Positions 8,010 to 16,198 of a stretch of 64,000 nt of DNA are shown here, piece by piece; the stretch's first letter is position 1; every line of letters starts with the position of its first letter. The notes beneath the pieces were generated by a model. The model saw nothing but the letters and a program-made list of their open reading frames with translations. It ran no database searches and was not told the origin of the DNA. The position numbers were made by a program, and so were the translations under genes. The DNA comes from an uncultured Lachnospiraceae bacterium (GTDB lineage Bacteria > Bacillota > Clostridia > Lachnospirales > Lachnospiraceae): NCBI GenBank assembly GCA_947165275.1, contig CAMUZQ010000006.1, positions 1-64,000 on the forward strand. Reading direction: 5' to 3'.

Positions 8010-9416
8010 TCAGTCAAAGATCTCCTTATCCTGCGCAAAGCACCACATCCTCTTAAATCCTTGTTCATTCAGGGATTTGGTCATGGTGGATCCGCCGCAC
8101 TGTCCGGAATACATGAATGATTCACATCGTGACAGAAGATACAGCGCGTAAAAATAATTCGCCGTGGAATCTTCTATGAACTGATCGTAATCCTCGCCGG
8201 GATGGCGGAGGCTGTCAAGTTCGCTTATGGTCGTGACGCCCGCTTCTTTGAAATCTTCTATGCCGTATCTCTCCTGTGATATTGCACGGATCTTCCCGGG
8301 AAATGCCTCCACCATCTGCCTTAAGATATCACTGTCCTCGGTAGCAAGGAATATCCCGTCATAGCCGTCCTCCATCCACTCACGTATCTTCGGAAGTGCT
8401 GACTCGACTGTTACCGGAGCAGATGCGCCGCTCATCCCGGAGGCTATATAATCCGAACCCCGCAGAAGTATCCCCAGCATTCTCCTGTCACCAAACACGG
8501 CATCCCCATACTCCTTCATCTCGGCTACAAAATCCGGATTCAGTACAGAGATATCAAAGTCATTGCCGGATGAATAACGGAGCATTTTGGTGAAAAGTAT
8601 CCCGTAGTAATTTATGATGTATACTGTATTGCTCTCATCCGCATCAGACGGTGTAAGCTGCATATTAAAGTACTTTGTGATGATGCTGTCAGCATATCTC
8701 GAGCTTCCTGGACGGAGCGTGACCGTAAGGTTAAAACGCCTGAAGAAATGCTTCGCTCTCGCATAGATCGTGAGCACACTCCCTATCCCCTCGCTCCTTG
8801 CGACAACTATCTCAGCGTATTTCATCCGGTCCATGGGAAGAGACGTAAGCCACTGATATACAAAGATATGATGAAACAGCACCACCATATCCATCGTATA
8901 GAAATCACAGATAAAAGCCGACGGATAGAAAGATCGTATCACTCGAAGAGTACTGTGATCCGATGAGGGCGGTATCTCCTCTGTTATCTTAAGCCTTTCA
9001 TTTTCTTCATAAAACCACAGTATGCGGGGATCATGGCAGGAGACTGACAGAGATGTAAACCTCAGCAGCACTCCGATGAGCACTGCCGTATACTCATTTG
9101 CCTCCTCAAACCATACACTGTCAAAGCCTTCCAGGATATCAAAGCAGAGTCTGTCTCTGTCATATTCGTCATAGAAAAAATACGGCGGATACAGGGGATC
9201 TTTATGAAACAGAGGAGAATCGGGATAATCGGGGCTTGACCCGGCCCAGTTCTGATTCTCTATGTATTCGAGATTATAACGAAGGCCGTTCTCTCCCAAA
9301 ACGTGAAACTCCCGCTCTCCCTTAAGCACTGCATCGAGCGCCTTATGGAAGACATCCTCCCCGTGAGGTAATATCCTGTGATTGACTTCATCACTGTAAT
9401 CCCTGATCAAAAGCAT
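8010..9416 (-). CDS. Putative O-fucosyltransferase/NodZ-like glycosyltransferase
   Basis: This 468-residue protein has no obvious signal or TM segment. Its C-terminal half resembles GDP-fucose-dependent GT23/O-FucT folds: 'GILLRGSDY' (about 315-323) where those enzymes have H-x-R-R-x-D, then 'GIFLATEDSDI' (about 354-364), and near the end 'CESFMYSGQCGGSTMTKSL', like their acceptor-loop region. The N-terminal half ('GLRYNLEYIENQNWAGSS...') is unassigned. It may transfer a deoxyhexose or other sugar onto a product made by the ATP-grasp and acyltransferase proteins encoded upstream. The gene follows the ATP-grasp gene by 11 bp. The assignment is motif-based and moderate. Confidence 0.5.
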   Translation of the reverse strand: MLLIRDYSDEVNHRILPHGEDVFHKALDAVLKGEREFHVLGENGLRYNLEYIENQNWAGSSPDYPDSPLFHKDPLYPPYFFYDEYDRDRLCFDILEGFDSVWFEEANEYTAVLIGVLLRFTSLSVSCHDPRILWFYEENERLKITEEIPPSSDHSTLRVIRSFYPSAFICDFYTMDMVVLFHHIFVYQWLTSLPMDRMKYAEIVVARSEGIGSVLTIYARAKHFFRRFNLTVTLRPGSSRYADSIITKYFNMQLTPSDADESNTVYIINYYGILFTKMLRYSSGNDFDISVLNPDFVAEMKEYGDAVFGDRRMLGILLRGSDYIASGMSGASAPVTVESALPKIREWMEDGYDGIFLATEDSDILRQMVEAFPGKIRAISQERYGIEDFKEAGVTTISELDSLRHPGEDYDQFIEDSTANYFYALYLLSRCESFMYSGQCGGSTMTKSLNEQGFKRMWCFAQDKEIFD

Positions 9417-9427
9417 ATCTTTACTCC

Positions 9428-11104
9428 CTATATGCGCCTTCCGGTTATAACGCCTTCACTGTCCATATCCGGTGCCTCTATGGCGATATCCGAAGCCTCG
9501 CAAAGGATCTCCACGGATTCCGCTCCGCAGGGGAAATTCCTGTAAGTGCTCTCGGGCACATAGATATGTCCTCCGACCCTCAGCTTGTCTGCAAGAGCAA
9601 AGAATATCTCCGTCATGGTCTCAAGATCATTGTCTTTTGCATGCGGGATATCGAGTATTGCATGGGAATATCCCTCCTTTGCGTCCGATAAGGTCTTTGA
9701 ATCAACGATCGTAACGCCCGGAAGGTCATCTGTCTCCTCGGAATATACTATTATGCTCCCTACAGGATGTATCTTCTTTAAGAATCCTTTTATGTCAGGT
9801 ACGCTGCCTTCTTCCTTGCCTGACTTCCCTCCGTTGCCGAAATAGAGCATATCAAAATACAGACTCTCCGCCCTCTCCAGAAAATCCCTGTCGCGTATGA
9901 GCTGCCTCTCGTCCGTATTGGCAAGATAGACAACGCCCGCGCTCGTATCAAGATCCACGGTACGCGCAAGATGATCGGACACAGCCTTGCCGAGTCTTGC
10001 GTGACAGAAGCTTTTCTGCCTGCGTATCAGAGAAAGAACGGGAGCGGAAGTAAAATCTCTTTCTTCGTCTGATATGAGATGCTTCTTAAGGCCCTTTGCA
10101 AGGGGCCGGAACGGATCGTCTGCATGCTTTAAGAACTCGTCGGGATGAAGGTAAGCATCAAGCGCCAGATCGGTCTCATGATGTCCCCATATCCTGTCCA
10201 GAAACTGTGCCGGCATATCGCTTCCCATGGGCCGTGCATTGACCTCTATCAGCACCGGGCCATTCTTATCTATCATGAACTCACTGTGCACATTGCCGTA
10301 TCTCACGCCTACGGCATCAAGCACGTCAAAGGCATATCTTATAAGTCCACTGCAGCCGGTCTCCAGACGGCTCAGCGTCTCGGTATAATTGTAGACCATG
10401 CCTCCGCCTTCGACCTTTTTCTTGGAATGCTTCCACACCGCGGAAAGCTTGTGCTTTCCGTCATATGAGACCGTGTTCACGATGTATTCCGTGCCCACGA
10501 TCCTCTCCTGTAAAAGCATGCCTTCCTCTTCACCGCCCATATAGTTACCCGTGGAAAACACTTCATCATAGGCAGCAATGAGCTCCTCGCGGCTGTCACA
10601 GATTCGCACATCGACTGAGCTTGCGCCTCTATAGGGCTTCAGCACGCAACCGGTCAGGCCTTCCTCGTCATAGAATCCAAGCATCTCATCCCTGTCATGG
10701 ACTATCTTTCCTCTTATGCCGCGTATCCCGGCATCAGTAAGCGCCTTGTGCATAAGGTATTTATTTGTCATCTGAGGGATATTTGAAGTGCTGTTGCCGG
10801 GCAGTCCAAGGTCTTCGGCGAGCCTTATGGCAAGCTCCACTCCGAGATCAGCTCCGGGAAGTACGATCTTGGGATCGAGGTCCCTTACCAGAGCCAGTGT
10901 ATCTTCATAGCTGTCTGCTTCTGCATAGAATCCGGCTCTGTCACGAAATCTGTGCTCGATGGGCGATCTTACTCCTTCCATAAGGGCGAAGATGTCCTCG
11001 CTCCGCTTAGTCCACAGGACCACAGGATAGTATCCCCGCATTAAAATATCTTCGATGAAATTCACTCCGGTGGAAAAAGCATCGACTATCAGTATGTTCC
11101 TCAT
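9428..11104 (-). CDS. ATP-grasp carboxylate-amine ligase with extra C-terminal domain
   Basis: Residues about 1-110 form a PreATP-grasp Rossmann-like domain and about 111-330 the ATP-grasp proper. Visible are 'GCVLKPYRGASSVDV' (ATP-binding Lys), Glu275 and the metal-binding 'EVNARP' at 287-292. The family couples ATP hydrolysis to joining a carboxylate with an amine or thiol, as in dipeptide ligases. About 230 residues follow the core, longer than BacD-type ligases; the last part ('AILDIPHAKDND', 'LRVGGHIYVPE') looks like a degenerate methyltransferase-like Rossmann fold. It starts 3 bp after a second ATP-grasp gene. The substrate is unknown. Confidence 0.85.
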   Translation of the reverse strand: MRNILIVDAFSTGVNFIEDILMRGYYPVVLWTKRSEDIFALMEGVRSPIEHRFRDRAGFYAEADSYEDTLALVRDLDPKIVLPGADLGVELAIRLAEDLGLPGNSTSNIPQMTNKYLMHKALTDAGIRGIRGKIVHDRDEMLGFYDEEGLTGCVLKPYRGASSVDVRICDSREELIAAYDEVFSTGNYMGGEEEGMLLQERIVGTEYIVNTVSYDGKHKLSAVWKHSKKKVEGGGMVYNYTETLSRLETGCSGLIRYAFDVLDAVGVRYGNVHSEFMIDKNGPVLIEVNARPMGSDMPAQFLDRIWGHHETDLALDAYLHPDEFLKHADDPFRPLAKGLKKHLISDEERDFTSAPVLSLIRRQKSFCHARLGKAVSDHLARTVDLDTSAGVVYLANTDERQLIRDRDFLERAESLYFDMLYFGNGGKSGKEEGSVPDIKGFLKKIHPVGSIIVYSEETDDLPGVTIVDSKTLSDAKEGYSHAILDIPHAKDNDLETMTEIFFALADKLRVGGHIYVPESTYRNFPCGAESVEILCEASDIAIEAPDMDSEGVITGRRI

Positions 11105-11107
11105 GCT

Positions 11108-12454
11108 TCAGCCCTCCTTTTCCCTCAGCGCAGCCGTCAGAAAGTCCGGGATCTGATCGGGATATTTCTTCTGCAGAGCATCAAAACCGTCGAGAAGCTC
11201 CTGCATGGTGGCAAACCCGCCTATCACCGTATCATTGAACCAGAAAACATCCCGGCCCGGTATCCTTACTTCATACTGGATGACGCTCTTTATCGCCTGC
11301 TCTGCCGCTATCTTCTCCAGAGTCTTAAGCTCCACCTTCGGCATCTTGAACTGGCAGGCATAGGAGAGTCTGCTCACATCATTATAATCTCCGGCCGCTC
11401 CGACTGCCTCATCCACATAGACGTCATAGGGCAGACGGCCCTGAGAAGCCGTGATAAGCGTCGTAAGCCCCGACCAGCGGTTATTGATCTCAAGGATATA
11501 CCACTCGCCCCGAACGAGGACGAGATCCACCTCCATTATCCCGGAAAAACCCATAAGCTCCGCCAGCCTCTTAAGCTCTGCCATTACCTCACCGACCTTA
11601 AGTCCCTCATCCAGTATGGGACCGTATTTCAGGGTAGTCTGACCCAGAGGGTCATTCAGCTGTCCCGGGACTGTATTGAATATCCTGAAAGGAGGTGATA
11701 CATAATAGCTGCCGCGGTCTCCATGTACTTCGGCACCATACTCCTCGCCATCAAGGAACTGCTCTACGATCACATCCTCCGTGAGCTTATCGGACAAAAG
11801 ATACTCTCTTGCCTCCTCATAGCTTTTTGCTATGAATATGCCCATCGACGAAGATCCCGTCGTGCTCTTTATCACTACGGGCATGTCCATGTTTTCGATC
11901 TCCCACAGTATGTATTCCTGATATACGTTTCCCGTGCAGACATCGCCGAGCTTATCGGTAACAAAAAGCTCATGATGCAGGTACAGGGCATCCGGTATCC
12001 TGAACCCGTTCTCCTTTAATACCCTGTGTGTCCTTGCCTTGTCAAAGCAGTCGAGTGCCGTGTCCGCGGAATAACAGATCGTATCGATCCCGCGTTTTCT
12101 CAGGCCTTCCGCTATGGCTGCATCTCTCAGTCCGTTCCAGTCATAACCGCTCACGGGCCCCGGCATGGCGACAGCCATATCCGGCTCCTGACGCGCTACG
12201 GCATCCAAAAACTCGGGTAGTTTGGCATCCATCGGAAGCGTGATGAGCTTTATGTTCTTCGGCTCTTTTACGAGTTCCCCGTTTTGTATGTCGAGGAAAT
12301 ACCTGCCGCTAAGCTGCACTACGAGAGTGATCTCAACGTCCTTATGACGTCCTGCCACCTCGTCCCATTGTTCGGCCCATTTCGGGAATACGGTACAGTT
12401 GGAGCTTTTGTCTCTGTGTTTTGAATTGCTTGAGTATAATACGATCCTCTTCAA
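11108..12454 (-). CDS. ATP-grasp carboxylate-amine ligase
   Basis: This 448-residue cytoplasmic enzyme has an N-terminal Rossmann-like domain (1-135) and an ATP-grasp domain (about 136-345). Key sites are Lys196 in 'VVIKSTTGSSSMGI', Asp310, and Glu322/Asn324 in 'LEINNRWSG'. It is only distantly similar to its downstream neighbour: the N-terminal domains and metal loops differ, so they are likely two separate ligation steps rather than a recent duplication. A small C-terminal domain (about 350-448) may bind substrate. Tandem ATP-grasp ligases without any carrier protein or adenylation domain suggest a ribosome- and NRPS-independent peptide-like product. Confidence 0.85.
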   Translation of the reverse strand: MKRIVLYSSNSKHRDKSSNCTVFPKWAEQWDEVAGRHKDVEITLVVQLSGRYFLDIQNGELVKEPKNIKLITLPMDAKLPEFLDAVARQEPDMAVAMPGPVSGYDWNGLRDAAIAEGLRKRGIDTICYSADTALDCFDKARTHRVLKENGFRIPDALYLHHELFVTDKLGDVCTGNVYQEYILWEIENMDMPVVIKSTTGSSSMGIFIAKSYEEAREYLLSDKLTEDVIVEQFLDGEEYGAEVHGDRGSYYVSPPFRIFNTVPGQLNDPLGQTTLKYGPILDEGLKVGEVMAELKRLAELMGFSGIMEVDLVLVRGEWYILEINNRWSGLTTLITASQGRLPYDVYVDEAVGAAGDYNDVSRLSYACQFKMPKVELKTLEKIAAEQAIKSVIQYEVRIPGRDVFWFNDTVIGGFATMQELLDGFDALQKKYPDQIPDFLTAALREKEG

Positions 12455-12479
12455 GTCTCTCTCCTTTGTTATCTGTCTC

Positions 12480-13697
12480 TTACCAGTCCACAGCGCCCGT
12501 CAGTTCATCGATCATCGGGATGAAATTTGCTTTTGCGTCATCCACGCTCGCCTTTATTATCTCCTCGCTTGCGCCTCTGCCGAAATACGGAGCGAGCGCA
12601 ACCTTGAGCTTTGAATAATCGCAGATCTGCTTCTCGATGCGCGCTCTCTCCTCTGCAGTATAGTCTGCAAAATATCCCTCCATAAGCCGGTCCCAGGTGC
12701 GCTTTATAAGCTCCACGGGCATGCGTGTATGAAACTCGGCATATTCGGGTGACAGCTTTACAAGATTGACCTGTGTCGCCGCAGTCGCAAGGAAATCAAA
12801 CACAGGATGTCCTGTACTCATGTCGCCCATGTCTATCAGCATCAGTTCCCCATCCTGCACCATTATGTTATTGGGATGATAATCCCCGTGGATCAGCGTC
12901 TTCCTGTCGGGAACCGCTTCCACCAGCCCCCTGAGCTTTGATACCTCTTCATCGGTATAATAAATGCTGCATTCCTCAATTGCTTCCATGTAGATATCTT
13001 TTATCGGCAGGAACGCTCCTGTATCATCCTCTGTCTCATGTATGGTCTTGTAAAGGTCGATATATTCATTCACGTATTCATCATAAGTATCGGGATGATC
13101 CTTAAGCCGGATCGAAAGCGTATCTGCATCCAGAGCCTCAAAGACTATGCCGTAACGATCGGGTTTTCCCTCCTCCTCCATGATGGATACCATATATGAA
13201 AGCGCAGTCGGGATGCCGAAGATCAAAGCCTGCTTTGCAAGCTCCCTCTCTCTTTCTATCGTTTCAATGGGAGCTTTTTCGGCAAAGACTTTGACGATGT
13301 TTTCATTATCCAGCCGGTAAACCTCGCCGTTGGCTCCCTGAGCGATCTTCTGAAGTCCCTTCATATCATAATGCTTCACAGCCTTGTGGATATCAAAGAT
13401 ACTTGTAAGTCCCGTCTGATCAAGCAGATCCATGATCTCTACCGGTACATTAATGATACTTACTTTGCCCTTCTCTTTCTTCCTGAACTTCATCAGCACG
13501 CGAAGGCCGGCGCTGGATATGTATTTCACATGTTCAAAATCAAACACCGGTATCCCTTCCCGGTTGTCTGCGCGGATCTTATCGATCTTTTTTTCAACAT
13601 CATCACAGCTGAGCTTGTTGATCACGCCTTCAAGTGAGATAACGGCTTTAACTCCATCGCTTTCCGCAAGTCTTACATCATAGTCCTTTTCTGCCAT
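12480..13697 (-). CDS. STAS domain fused to an aminoglycoside-phosphotransferase-like kinase
   Basis: Residues 1-108 are a STAS (anti-sigma-antagonist type) domain with the conserved strand-loop 'VFDFEHVKYISSAGLRVLM'; Ser61/Ser62 match the phosphorylated serine of SpoIIAA/RsbV. Residues about 110-405 form an APH/choline-kinase-like domain: 'IAQGANGEVYRL' (Gly-rich loop), 'NIVKVF' (Lys), the catalytic 'HGDYHPNN' at 270-277 and 'LIDMGD' with Asp289. The enzyme probably phosphorylates a small molecule, or possibly itself or a partner. Direct fusion of STAS to this kinase type is unusual and would let a partner switch gate the kinase. The SpoIIE phosphatase of the same unit could act on Ser61/62; this is inference. 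Confidence 0.88.
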   Translation of the reverse strand: MAEKDYDVRLAESDGVKAVISLEGVINKLSCDDVEKKIDKIRADNREGIPVFDFEHVKYISSAGLRVLMKFRKKEKGKVSIINVPVEIMDLLDQTGLTSIFDIHKAVKHYDMKGLQKIAQGANGEVYRLDNENIVKVFAEKAPIETIERERELAKQALIFGIPTALSYMVSIMEEEGKPDRYGIVFEALDADTLSIRLKDHPDTYDEYVNEYIDLYKTIHETEDDTGAFLPIKDIYMEAIEECSIYYTDEEVSKLRGLVEAVPDRKTLIHGDYHPNNIMVQDGELMLIDMGDMSTGHPVFDFLATAATQVNLVKLSPEYAEFHTRMPVELIKRTWDRLMEGYFADYTAEERARIEKQICDYSKLKVALAPYFGRGASEEIIKASVDDAKANFIPMIDELTGAVDW

Positions 13698-13710
13698 TGC
13701 CTATCCTTTC

Positions 13711-14898
13711 TTATATGTGCATCTCCTGCACTTCTTTAACATACCGTTCCAAAACGTTTATCAGCTCCTTTTTGTATATCCTGCCTCCGCAGGAGTCAAA
13801 CCCGCTTATGTACAGAGCATCTCCGACTGCACTTCCGTATACCATCAGAGGGAATATGGCCGCTCCGGCATATACTCCTTTTACATGCTCCGCATAAGAA
13901 GCTCCGGCAAGCTCCCTGCCGAGATAGCTCACGAGGATCGCGTCCTGTCCCATGAGAGCACCGATAAGCTTCATCCGCTCTCCGGTATCCTCTGTGAATA
14001 AAACCTTGCGCCATTCGTTGAACTGCCATGCGACCGGATCCCGGCCGCTCTGCTTTTTTATTCCTTCCGCAGTCCTCTTCGCAAGATCCGTCTCATCGCC
14101 CAGGATCTCGTCCGGATCAAATACGATCCGCATATTTGCGATGCTCGCATTCTGAAACGTATACGGAGCATCAAACAGGTTTCTTGCATTGACCGGCATG
14201 CGGACGGACACATGGTCATATCCCCCGGGGAAGGACGATATAAGCGCCTTCAGGCTTAATATCGTAAGCGTTGTCTGACCGGAAGCGTTCCACCTTCCGC
14301 AAAGGTCCTTAAAGCCCGCATATGGTATCCTGATCATGAATGACTCGCACTCATTTTTATCCCCGCTCATCTGAAAGCTTAGATAGCTTCCGCCCGGCAC
14401 CGATGGTTCCCGGTACTCTTCCGATACAGGAAGTTCAAAAGCCATGAGCTCCCTGTCATAGCAGGGCTCGTCCGAAAAATGATATGCCCCCTGCTCCATC
14501 CCGAAATAGTGATCGAGAAGAGTCCTCACAGCCCAGAATATCCCGCATCCGTCTGTCAGGGCATGAGTTACAGCCACTGTGATGCTGTCCCCTGTATAGT
14601 ACACTATCGCAGAATGCAGATTATTCTCCGGCGTATTGATATCCTGCGATACATGGTCTGAAAGCACGAGCGGTAAAGGATTCTCCTCAAGCTTCAGGAA
14701 GAGTCCTTCATCCGGCACCACATTATAAGAAAGAAACGGACAGTCCGCTTCCGTCTCCTCCAGCGCCTTCTCTAGTCTCTCCGGATCAACCGGACTGTCA
14801 AGCTTCACCCTGATATGGGGATTAGTTTCCACAAGATGGCGGTTCTTCTCAGACATCCCTATGAGCGATCCGGAATACAGTCTTGGATCTTTGATCAT
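13711..14898 (-). CDS. Condensation-domain/alcohol-acetyltransferase-like acyltransferase
   Basis: The 395-residue protein carries HALTDGCG (His112, Asp116, Gly117), matching the HHxxxDG-type active site of NRPS condensation domains, WS/DGAT and alcohol acetyltransferases. The start ('RLEKALEETEADCPFLSY') has the usual acyltransferase N-lobe form in which substrates are ranked by a 'P-F-L-x' loop. It should transfer an acyl group to an amine or hydroxyl acceptor. It is a free-standing enzyme with no carrier protein beside it. Its start overlaps the stop of the related upstream gene by 4 bp, so the two are coupled and may form a heterodimer. Confidence 0.75.
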   Translation of the reverse strand: MIKDPRLYSGSLIGMSEKNRHLVETNPHIRVKLDSPVDPERLEKALEETEADCPFLSYNVVPDEGLFLKLEENPLPLVLSDHVSQDINTPENNLHSAIVYYTGDSITVAVTHALTDGCGIFWAVRTLLDHYFGMEQGAYHFSDEPCYDRELMAFELPVSEEYREPSVPGGSYLSFQMSGDKNECESFMIRIPYAGFKDLCGRWNASGQTTLTILSLKALISSFPGGYDHVSVRMPVNARNLFDAPYTFQNASIANMRIVFDPDEILGDETDLAKRTAEGIKKQSGRDPVAWQFNEWRKVLFTEDTGERMKLIGALMGQDAILVSYLGRELAGASYAEHVKGVYAGAAIFPLMVYGSAVGDALYISGFDSCGGRIYKKELINVLERYVKEVQEMHI

Positions 14899-16166
14899 GG
14901 AAATACCACTCCTATATTATTCTGTTTTCTGTTCTTTTCTATAGCTTCCACTTTAAGGCCTTCTTTTTCCAGCTCTTTTATATAAGCATCGATAACGGGG
15001 GCATTTTCATTTCCGTGGAGCAATGATACAAAGAACCTGCCGTTTTGAGCAAATATCACCGTACCGCTCTTGTTTGATACCGAATCCAGTATGAGATCCC
15101 CGACGTATCTTTCAATCCCGGGAACATCGAGTCTGCCGACATAGCTGACCAGCGCGCTTGGCACCATGTCTGCTATCATGGAATTCTTAAAATAGAACTG
15201 TATCTTTTCTTCAAGCGTAGGGAGCTTATCCATTTTTGTCAGTGTATCCTGTTCTTTTTTCAGAAGCCTGTCTGTCGCTCCCGGATCCCTCTGCTCCTTT
15301 ATCATGCTCCTTCCCTTACCGCAGAGTGCTTCTGTATCCAGCTCACTGTCCTCCTTTGATATCACGAAATGCAGGAATTTGGTGACAAGCGACATGCTCT
15401 CGGATATGCCGTATCTGTCGCTCACATCGCATGCGATACCCATGTCGATGTATTCAGGAACCTCCTTAAGACAGCTTACTATCGCTCTGTAATAGATAAC
15501 CGCAAACCACACGGCAGGAGAAGCCTTGCAGGCCTTTACCCGCTCTATCACGCTTTCTTCCTTCAGCGTGATCGTTGTCCTGAAAAATCCCTCTTCTCCA
15601 CTGCCCCTAAGTCCGCTCTCAAGTACAGACGGCAGGATGGGCTTTATTTCAGGAGAAAACCCCGGCCAGAGCACCGGCGTATCATCAGGGATCTTATCAA
15701 AGGGCTGGATCAGCTCCTCTCCGGGCATACACGGCTTATAGGGCTTCCTTACCCCCTCCCAGGCAGGCTCTTCACCGTAACGGTCCGTGACATACTGATA
15801 CAGGACGGTAAGACACCATCTCAAAAGGCCCCGTCCTCCTCCCAGATTATGGAGCAGAGTGAAATAAATGCAGTCATCTTCAAAGTCCACGCACAGCAGA
15901 TGCCCGTTCATCTCATCGCTGCCGAATGAAGGCATGGGATATGACGTCTTCATGACAGGGACCGGGAGCGGATTATCCTCGAGCACAAAGGTGCCGTTAT
16001 CAACCGCGATCCTTTTCTTAAGATAGGGATAACGCTTCATTGCACTCTGTACCGATCTTAGCAGTATATCCCCGTCCACGGTATCCTTCATCCTGAAGCG
16101 GTAGCGCATGGTCAGAGCGCCTACAACCTTCATCATGTATAAAAGTCTGGTGTTATAATCGATCAT
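14895..16166 (-). CDS. Condensation/acyltransferase-like protein with altered active site
   Basis: This 423-residue protein has the same general fold signs as its downstream neighbour (N-lobe 'LLRSVQSAMKRYPYLKKRI', bridging 'ALVSYVGRLDVPGIE'). In place of HxxxDG it has HNLGGGRG (His106 kept; the Asp position is Gly110). The loss of that aspartate suggests it is a structural partner, a pseudo-enzyme or uses different chemistry. It overlaps the active-site-intact homologue by 4 bp. It follows the ABC exporter gene by 32 bp, the largest gap in the run but still short. Confidence 0.7.
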   Translation of the reverse strand: MIDYNTRLLYMMKVVGALTMRYRFRMKDTVDGDILLRSVQSAMKRYPYLKKRIAVDNGTFVLEDNPLPVPVMKTSYPMPSFGSDEMNGHLLCVDFEDDCIYFTLLHNLGGGRGLLRWCLTVLYQYVTDRYGEEPAWEGVRKPYKPCMPGEELIQPFDKIPDDTPVLWPGFSPEIKPILPSVLESGLRGSGEEGFFRTTITLKEESVIERVKACKASPAVWFAVIYYRAIVSCLKEVPEYIDMGIACDVSDRYGISESMSLVTKFLHFVISKEDSELDTEALCGKGRSMIKEQRDPGATDRLLKKEQDTLTKMDKLPTLEEKIQFYFKNSMIADMVPSALVSYVGRLDVPGIERYVGDLILDSVSNKSGTVIFAQNGRFFVSLLHGNENAPVIDAYIKELEKEGLKVEAIEKNRKQNNIGVVFP

Positions 16167-16198
16167 ATATTACTTCTGCGCCTCCGTTTCTCCTGAGT

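Noticed and set aside
8010-16166. An NRPS gene cluster
   Set aside because: Condensation-like proteins are present but no adenylation domain, carrier domain or phosphopantetheinyl transferase is seen.
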